From Serpens gallinarum (GTDB lineage Bacteria > Pseudomonadota > Gammaproteobacteria > Pseudomonadales > Pseudomonadaceae), in the NCBI RefSeq assembly GCF_014836765.1, contig NZ_JACSQG010000001.1, positions 678,896-742,895 of the forward strand: a stretch of DNA of 64,000 bases, read 5' to 3'. Every line of letters starts with the position of its first letter. The stretch's first letter is position 1. The notes below the pieces were generated by a model. The model saw only the letters and a program-made list of their open reading frames with translations, had not been told where the DNA came from and did not search any database. Made by a program: the position numbers and the translations under genes. Shown here one piece after another: positions 57,367 to 64,000 of this stretch.

Positions 57367-60300
57367 ATGCCAAAACGTACAGACATTAAAAGTATCCTGA
57401 TTCTCGGCGCCGGCCCCATCGTCATCGGCCAGGCGTGCGAATTCGACTACTCCGGCGCCCAGGCCTGCAAGGCCCTGCGCGAGGAAGGTTTTCGCGTCAT
57501 TCTGGTGAATTCCAACCCGGCCACCATCATGACCGACCCGGCCATGGCCGACGCCACCTACATCGAGCCGATCAAATGGCAGACCGTGGCCAAGATCATC
57601 GAGAAAGAGCGTCCCGATGCGCTGCTGCCGACCATGGGTGGCCAGACCGCGCTGAACTGTGCATTGGACCTGGAAAAGCACGGCGTGCTGGAAAAATTTG
57701 GCGTCGAGATGATCGGAGCCAATGCCGACACCATCGATAAGGCCGAAGACCGATCGCGCTTCGACAAGGCCATGAAAGACATCGGCCTGGCCTGTCCGGT
57801 CTCAGGCATTGCGCGCAGCATGGAAGAAGCCTTCAAGGTGCTCGAGAAGGTCGGTTTCCCGTGCATCATTCGCCCCTCGTTCACCATGGGCGGCACCGGT
57901 GGCGGCATTGCCTACAACCGGGAAGAGTTTGAAGAAATCTGCACCCGGGGTCTGGACCTGTCGCCAACCAACGAGTTGCTGATCGACGAATCGCTGATCG
58001 GTTGGAAAGAGTACGAGATGGAGGTTGTCCGCGATAAGAACGACAACTGCATCATCGTCTGCTCCATCGAAAACTTCGACCCGATGGGCGTGCATACCGG
58101 CGACTCGATTACTGTCGCCCCGGCCCAGACGCTCACCGACAAGGAATACCAGATCCTGCGCAACGCCTCCCTGGCGGTACTGCGCGAGATTGGCGTGGAA
58201 ACCGGCGGCTCCAACGTGCAATTCGGCATCTGCCCGGACACCGGCCGGATGGTGGTCATCGAGATGAACCCGCGCGTGTCGCGTTCTTCGGCGCTGGCCT
58301 CCAAGGCCACCGGCTTCCCGATCGCTAAGATTGCCGCCAAGCTGGCGGTCGGCTATACCCTGGACGAGCTGTCCAACGACATCACTGGCGGCCGCACCCC
58401 GGCCTCCTTTGAGCCGGCCATCGATTATGTCGTGACCAAGATTCCGCGCTTCGCCTTCGAGAAATTCCCCAAGGCTGACGCTCGCCTGACCACACAGATG
58501 AAGTCGGTGGGCGAGGTCATGGCCATTGGCCGGACCTTCCAGGAGTCCATGCAGAAAGCGTTGCGCGGACTGGAAGTGGGTGTGAGCGGTTTCGATCCCA
58601 TGCTCGACCTGAACGACCCGGAAGCCGAGAGCATTCTCAAGCGTGAGCTGACCGTGCCCAGCGCCGACCGCGTGTGGTACGTCGCCGATGCCTTCCGTGC
58701 AGGCAAGACGATTGCCGACGTGTTCGAACTGACCCGCATCGACGAGTGGTTCCTGGTACAGATCGAAGACCTGGTCAAGGAGGAGGAAAAGGTCAAGACC
58801 CTGAACCTCTCCAGCATCGATCGAGATTTGATGTACAAGCTGAAGCGCAAGGGCTTCTCCGATGCGCGCCTGGCCAAGCTGCTCGGCGTCAGTGAGAAGA
58901 GCCTGCGCAACCATCGCCACAAGCTCAAGGTGCTGCCGGTCTACAAGCGCGTGGACACCTGCGCCGCCGAGTTCGCCACCGATACCGCCTACATGTACTC
59001 GACCTATGAGGAAGAGTGCGAGGCGAATGCTTCTGACCGCGACAAGATCATGATTCTTGGCGGCGGCCCGAACCGTATCGGCCAAGGCATCGAGTTCGAT
59101 TATTGCTGTGTGCACGCAGCGCTGGCGATGCGTGAAGACGGTTACGAGACCATCATGGTCAACTGCAACCCCGAAACCGTCTCGACCGACTACGACACCT
59201 CTGATCGTCTGTATTTCGAGCCGGTCACCCTGGAAGACGTGCTTGAAATCGTGCGCATCGAGCAGCCCAAGGGCGTGATCGTGCAGTACGGCGGTCAAAC
59301 GCCGCTGAAGCTGTGCCGCGCGCTTGAAGAAGCGGGTGTCAATATCATCGGCACCAGCCCGGACGCCATCGATCGCGCCGAAGACCGTGAGCGTTTCCAG
59401 CAGATGGTCCAGCGTTTGGGCCTGCGTCAGCCGCAGAACGCCACCGCGCGCAGCGAAGACGAAGCGTTGACCGCTTCCAAGACCATTGGCTATCCGATGG
59501 TAGTACGCCCTTCCTATGTGCTCGGCGGTCGGGCGATGGAAATCGTTTACCAGGAAGAAGAACTCAAGCGCTACATGCGCGAAGCCGTGCAAGTCTCCAA
59601 CGACAGCCCGGTGCTGCTGGACCACTTCCTCAACTGCGCCATCGAGGTCGATATCGATGCCGTGTGCGATGGCGAGCAAGTGGTCATCGGCGCGATCATG
59701 CAGCACATCGAGCAGGCTGGCGTGCACTCAGGCGACTCCGCCTGCTCGCTGCCGCCTTACTCGCTGCCCATGCACATCCAGGACAAGATCCGCGAACAGG
59801 TCAAGGCCATGGCCCTGGAACTGGGCGTGGTCGGTCTGATGAACGTGCAGATGGCGGTGCAGGGCGAAGATATTTTCGTCATCGAAGTGAACCCGCGTGC
59901 TTCGCGTACCGTACCCTTCGTGTCCAAGTGCATCGGCGAGTCGCTGGCCAAGGTGGCCGCGCGCGTCATGGCCGGCAAGACCCTGGCGGAAATCGGTTTC
60001 ACCCAGGAAATCATTCCAAACTTCTACAGCGTCAAGGAAGCGGTCTTCCCGTTCGCCAAATTCCCGGGCGTCGACACCATCCTTGGCCCAGAGATGAAGT
60101 CCACCGGCGAAGTCATGGGCGTGGGCGACAGCTTCGCCGAGGCTTTCGCCAAGGCTCAGTTGGGTGCCAGTGAAGTACTGCCGACCGGTGGCTGTGCCTT
60201 TATCAGCGTGCGCGAGGACGACAAGCCGTTCGTTGCGCAGGTGGCTGCTGATCTGGTCGAGTTGGGCTTCGAAGTGGTCGCAACCGCTGGTACCGCTAAA

Positions 60301-60588
60301 ATCATCGAGGCCGCCGGTCTGCCGGTGCGCCGCGTGAACAAGGTGACCGAAGGTCGTCCTCACGTGGTTGATATGATCAAAAACGAAGAAGTGACGCTGA
60401 TTATCAACACCACCGAAGGACGTCAGTCGATCGCTGATTCTTATTCCATTCGACGTAATGCCCTGCAGCACAAAGTATGCATCACCACCACACTGGCAGG
60501 CGGCCAGGCGGTGTGTGAAGCGCTGAAGTTCGGCCCCGAGAAGACGGTCCGTCGGCTGCAGGAGCTCCATGCAGGAATCAAGGCATGA
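57367..60588 (+). CDS. carB: Carbamoyl-phosphate synthase large subunit
   Basis: A 1073-residue enzyme with two homologous synthetase halves (ATP-grasp domains at about 130-330 and 670-865), an oligomerisation part between and a C-terminal allosteric domain (from about 935). Signatures include [25 protein letters not shown] and [13 protein letters not shown]. It joins bicarbonate, ammonia from CarA and two ATP. Its stop overlaps the greA start. Confidence 0.98.
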   Translation: MPKRTDIKSILILGAGPIVIGQACEFDYSGAQACKALREEGFRVILVNSNPATIMTDPAMADATYIEPIKWQTVAKIIEKERPDALLPTMGGQTALNCALDLEKHGVLEKFGVEMIGANADTIDKAEDRSRFDKAMKDIGLACPVSGIARSMEEAFKVLEKVGFPCIIRPSFTMGGTGGGIAYNREEFEEICTRGLDLSPTNELLIDESLIGWKEYEMEVVRDKNDNCIIVCSIENFDPMGVHTGDSITVAPAQTLTDKEYQILRNASLAVLREIGVETGGSNVQFGICPDTGRMVVIEMNPRVSRSSALASKATGFPIAKIAAKLAVGYTLDELSNDITGGRTPASFEPAIDYVVTKIPRFAFEKFPKADARLTTQMKSVGEVMAIGRTFQESMQKALRGLEVGVSGFDPMLDLNDPEAESILKRELTVPSADRVWYVADAFRAGKTIADVFELTRIDEWFLVQIEDLVKEEEKVKTLNLSSIDRDLMYKLKRKGFSDARLAKLLGVSEKSLRNHRHKLKVLPVYKRVDTCAAEFATDTAYMYSTYEEECEANASDRDKIMILGGGPNRIGQGIEFDYCCVHAALAMREDGYETIMVNCNPETVSTDYDTSDRLYFEPVTLEDVLEIVRIEQPKGVIVQYGGQTPLKLCRALEEAGVNIIGTSPDAIDRAEDRERFQQMVQRLGLRQPQNATARSEDEALTASKTIGYPMVVRPSYVLGGRAMEIVYQEEELKRYMREAVQVSNDSPVLLDHFLNCAIEVDIDAVCDGEQVVIGAIMQHIEQAGVHSGDSACSLPPYSLPMHIQDKIREQVKAMALELGVVGLMNVQMAVQGEDIFVIEVNPRASRTVPFVSKCIGESLAKVAARVMAGKTLAEIGFTQEIIPNFYSVKEAVFPFAKFPGVDTILGPEMKSTGEVMGVGDSFAEAFAKAQLGASEVLPTGGCAFISVREDDKPFVAQVAADLVELGFEVVATAGTAKIIEAAGLPVRRVNKVTEGRPHVVDMIKNEEVTLIINTTEGRQSIADSYSIRRNALQHKVCITTTLAGGQAVCEALKFGPEKTVRRLQELHAGIKA

Positions 60589-61064
60589 CAAGCAAATTTC
60601 CCATGACCGTTCAGGGCGCTCGCGCCCTGGAAGAAGAATTGGCTCACTTGACCAAGGTCGTGCGCCCGAAACTTAGTAAGGAGATCGGTACGGCGCGTGA
60701 ATTGGGCGATCTCAAGGAAAACGCTGAGTACCATGCGGCCCGCGAGCAGCAAGGCATGGTCGAGGCGCGCATTCGCGATATCGAAGGTCGGCTGCAGCAT
60801 GCGATCGTGATCGATGTCACGACCATTGCTCACACCGGTAAAGTAATTTTCGGCACCACTGTGGATATCGCTAACTGCGAAACCGATGAGCAGGTGACCT
60901 ACCAAATCGTGGGTGACGACGAAGCTGATGTGAAAATCGGCAAGCTGTCGGTCAGTTCGCCTATCGCCCGCGCCCTGGTGGGCAAGGAAGAGGGTGATGT
61001 GGTGACGGTAAAGACACCGAGTGGGCTGATTGAGTACGAGATTGTCCAGGTTCGACACATCTGA
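60585..61064 (+). CDS. greA: Transcription elongation factor GreA
   Basis: A 159-residue factor that rescues backtracked RNA polymerase. The N-terminal coiled coil carries the acidic tip [15 protein letters not shown]; the C-terminal domain has [16 protein letters not shown]. Overlaps carB by four bases (ATGA), so it is coupled to it. Confidence 0.97.
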   Translation: MTSKFPMTVQGARALEEELAHLTKVVRPKLSKEIGTARELGDLKENAEYHAAREQQGMVEARIRDIEGRLQHAIVIDVTTIAHTGKVIFGTTVDIANCETDEQVTYQIVGDDEADVKIGKLSVSSPIARALVGKEEGDVVTVKTPSGLIEYEIVQVRHI

Positions 61065-61476
61065 CTCACGGCCCTTGCGGGCCGCTGGCATCACCTGGCT
61101 GCTGGCCCAGACATTCTGGGTTGGCGGCCTGTGGTTGCTGCATTTCGTGGTCTTTCCTGCGCTGGAAAAAGTCGGGCTGGCACCACTACTGATTGACGAA
61201 ATTGCCAATGGGCTGCGCCCACTGCTGGTAGGCTTTGCAGCTTTTTGCGCGGTTATGCAGGCTGTCGTGCTGGTATTAGCGCAAGGCGCGCGGGGAATTT
61301 GGCGAGACACGCGCAGCCAATTGTTACTGGCTGTCGTGTTGCTGGCGGCCGGTCATCTGGCAAGTAGTGCTGGCTGGATGGGCTCGGCGTATTGGCAAGT
61401 ATTCAGCTACCTGGCCATGGCGGTCTGTGGTTTGCTGCTTGTGCTGCAGCCCGTGCCGGGCAGAGAGCAGCGCTAG
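61030..61476 (+). CDS. DUF4149 membrane protein
   Basis: A 148-residue inner-membrane protein with about four helices ([72 protein letters not shown]). Pseudomonads carry this gene after greA. The start is uncertain: TTG codons at 61030, 61042 and 61075 are all possible and none has a good ribosome site, so the N-terminus probably overlaps greA. Function unknown. Confidence 0.75.
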   Translation: MSTRLSRFDTSDSRPLRAAGITWLLAQTFWVGGLWLLHFVVFPALEKVGLAPLLIDEIANGLRPLLVGFAAFCAVMQAVVLVLAQGARGIWRDTRSQLLLAVVLLAAGHLASSAGWMGSAYWQVFSYLAMAVCGLLLVLQPVPGREQR

Positions 61477-61514
61477 AAGCTGGCAGCCTGTTGGCTTCCA
61501 GCTTTGCGTTTTGC

Positions 61515-61826
61515 TTAAGCCTGGTGCCGATGGACGTTGGAAAGCTGGCGGTTCGCATTAGGATTTTTGCGATACACCAAGGCCATTTTTCCGATGCTTT
61601 GTACCAGCTCGCAGTTGGCGGCCTGGCACAGCTCCACGATCACTGCGTGACGATCATCCCGTTCAGCGATGCGAAACTGGATCTTGATCAGTTCATGGTC
61701 GGCAAGCGCGCGTTCCAGCTCAGCCAGGACTCCTTCGCTCAAGCCATTATCCGCGACGATCAATACCGGTTTCAGATGGTGGCCGATAGATTTGAATTGT
61801 TTCTTCTGCTCTTGCGAGAGCGCCAT
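61515..61826 (-). CDS. yhbY: Ribosome assembly RNA-binding protein YhbY
   Basis: A 103-residue CRM-domain protein. The start MALSQEQKKQFKSIGHHLKP, the loop ADNGLSEGVLAELERAL and VGKMALVYRK-like (QSIGKMALVYRKN) end are typical. In E. coli it associates with pre-50S subunits. It is divergent from rlmE with a 71-base gap. Confidence 0.95.
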   Translation of the reverse strand: MALSQEQKKQFKSIGHHLKPVLIVADNGLSEGVLAELERALADHELIKIQFRIAERDDRHAVIVELCQAANCELVQSIGKMALVYRKNPNANRQLSNVHRHQA

Positions 61827-61897
61827 AATCAAGCCCTGAAGTTCAATGTACAAAAAAGGCGGCTAGTGTACCCGAGCCGTCGTCCAAGAGGTATTAC

Positions 61898-62527
61898 GTG
61901 GCCCGTTCCAAGACTAGCCAGCGCTGGCTGAAAGAACACTTTGACGACCCCTATGTGAAGATGGCGCAAAAGGACGGTTACCGATCCCGTGCCAGCTACA
62001 AATTGTTGGAGATCCAGGAGAAGGATCGCATCCTGCGCCCCGGCATGACCGTGGTCGATCTGGGCGCTGCCCCTGGGGGCTGGTCACAGGTGACCAGCCG
62101 GGTGATTGGTGACAGGGGGCGCCTGATCGCGTCGGACATTCTGGAGATGGACAGCATCCCTGATGTGACCTTTGTCCAGGGCGACTTCACCGATGATGTC
62201 GTGTTCGCGCAATTGCTGGAAGCCATTGGTGATTCCAAAGTAGACCTTGTGATTTCCGATATGGCCCCCAATATGAGTGGTGTCAGAGCCTCCGATCAGC
62301 CACGCGCCATGTATTTGTGCGAGTTGGCATTGGACCTGGCCACCCGGGTACTGCGCCCTGGTGGCGATTTTCTGATCAAGATTTTCCAGGGTGAAGGCTT
62401 CGACGAGTATCACAAGCAGACGCGCCAGATGTTCGAGAAGGTGCAGATGCGCAAGCCCCTGTCCTCGCGGGATAGATCGCGAGAGCAGTATTTGCTGGCC
62501 CGCGGTTTTCGCGATCAGCAGATGTAA
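61898..62527 (+). CDS. rlmE: 23S rRNA 2'-O-methyltransferase RlmE (FtsJ)
   Basis: A 209-residue SAM-dependent enzyme that methylates U2552 of 23S rRNA. The GTG start at 61898 follows AGAGG. The K-D-K-E catalytic tetrad is supported by [19 protein letters not shown] and [13 protein letters not shown]. The SAM loop is [14 protein letters not shown]. Next to ftsH, as in E. coli. Confidence 0.97.
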   Translation: MARSKTSQRWLKEHFDDPYVKMAQKDGYRSRASYKLLEIQEKDRILRPGMTVVDLGAAPGGWSQVTSRVIGDRGRLIASDILEMDSIPDVTFVQGDFTDDVVFAQLLEAIGDSKVDLVISDMAPNMSGVRASDQPRAMYLCELALDLATRVLRPGGDFLIKIFQGEGFDEYHKQTRQMFEKVQMRKPLSSRDRSREQYLLARGFRDQQM

Positions 62528-62683
62528 TTAACGCCCGAGCCTGCAGTCAAAGGTTCATAAAGGGTTACAGACGGCACCTGCGCTGGCAGGGGTTGTGTAG
62601 TAAGTTAGGCCGGAATAAACCAGCCGTCATGCGGGGCATGCTCCGGACCGGGGCCAGCTTCAGAGGGTAGCTAATTGAACGAT

Positions 62684-64000
<1,317 letters not shown>

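Noticed and set aside
57802-59727. 641-codon minus-strand frame antisense to carB
   Set aside because: Shadow of carB; no family resemblance and no start signal.

Overview
The window reads as a chromosomal segment of a Pseudomonas-type gammaproteobacterium. From about position 46,300 to the right end the gene order smpB, ratA, rnfH, bamE, fur, recN, grpE, dnaK, dnaJ, dapB, carA, a LysE/LeuE-type gene, carB, greA, DUF4149, yhbY, rlmE, ftsH is the order known from Pseudomonas, and the protein sequences are close to those of that genus. The species cannot be fixed from the sequence alone. Region 1 to about 11,800 is a mosaic accessory island. It holds a partial unknown gene at the left edge, a CoiA-like DUF6035 protein, a broken tyrosine recombinase, an AbiH-family anti-phage protein, a protein with a HEPN-like R-x4-H motif and zinc ribbons, a frameshifted IS1182-type transposase fragment, an intact integrase with a coupled small partner, an AT-rich gene resembling ADP-ribosyltransferases, a Fic protein with two tandem palindromes before its start, a repeat-dense non-coding block, and a hipA-hipB pair in reversed order. 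The island ends at the C-terminal stub of a P4-type integrase beside the ppa terminator. Three different integrases (two broken) point to repeated insertions. Region 11,800 to 18,300 is core: ppa, mtfA, ampD-ampE, a large methyl-accepting chemotaxis protein behind a plausible sigma-28 promoter, and a TatD-family nuclease. Region 18,500 to 30,700 is a complete signalling operon: a FixJ-type regulator, then an MCP-like protein carrying a CheZ-like D-xxx-Q motif, cheY, a STAS protein, cheA, an MCP, cheW, cheR, cheB, a REC-EAL phosphodiesterase and a hybrid histidine kinase. Most genes overlap or nearly touch, which suggests one transcript linking chemosensory input to cyclic-di-GMP output. No cheD or separate cheZ is present. 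Region 30,700 to 36,500 holds the SOS mutagenesis cassette imuA-imuB-dnaE2 under a LexA box, back to back with the tmRNA gene ssrA. Region 36,500 to 46,300 holds three related small exported proteins and a lactate utilisation operon (lldP, lldE, lldF, lldG, dld) with its GntR regulator lldR and a clear operator. Region 46,300 to 64,000 is the conserved housekeeping block: tmRNA partner smpB, iron regulator fur, recombination gene recN with its own LexA box, the grpE-dnaK-dnaJ chaperone genes behind two sigma-32 promoters, lysine, arginine and pyrimidine entry enzymes, and ftsH, which runs off the right edge.
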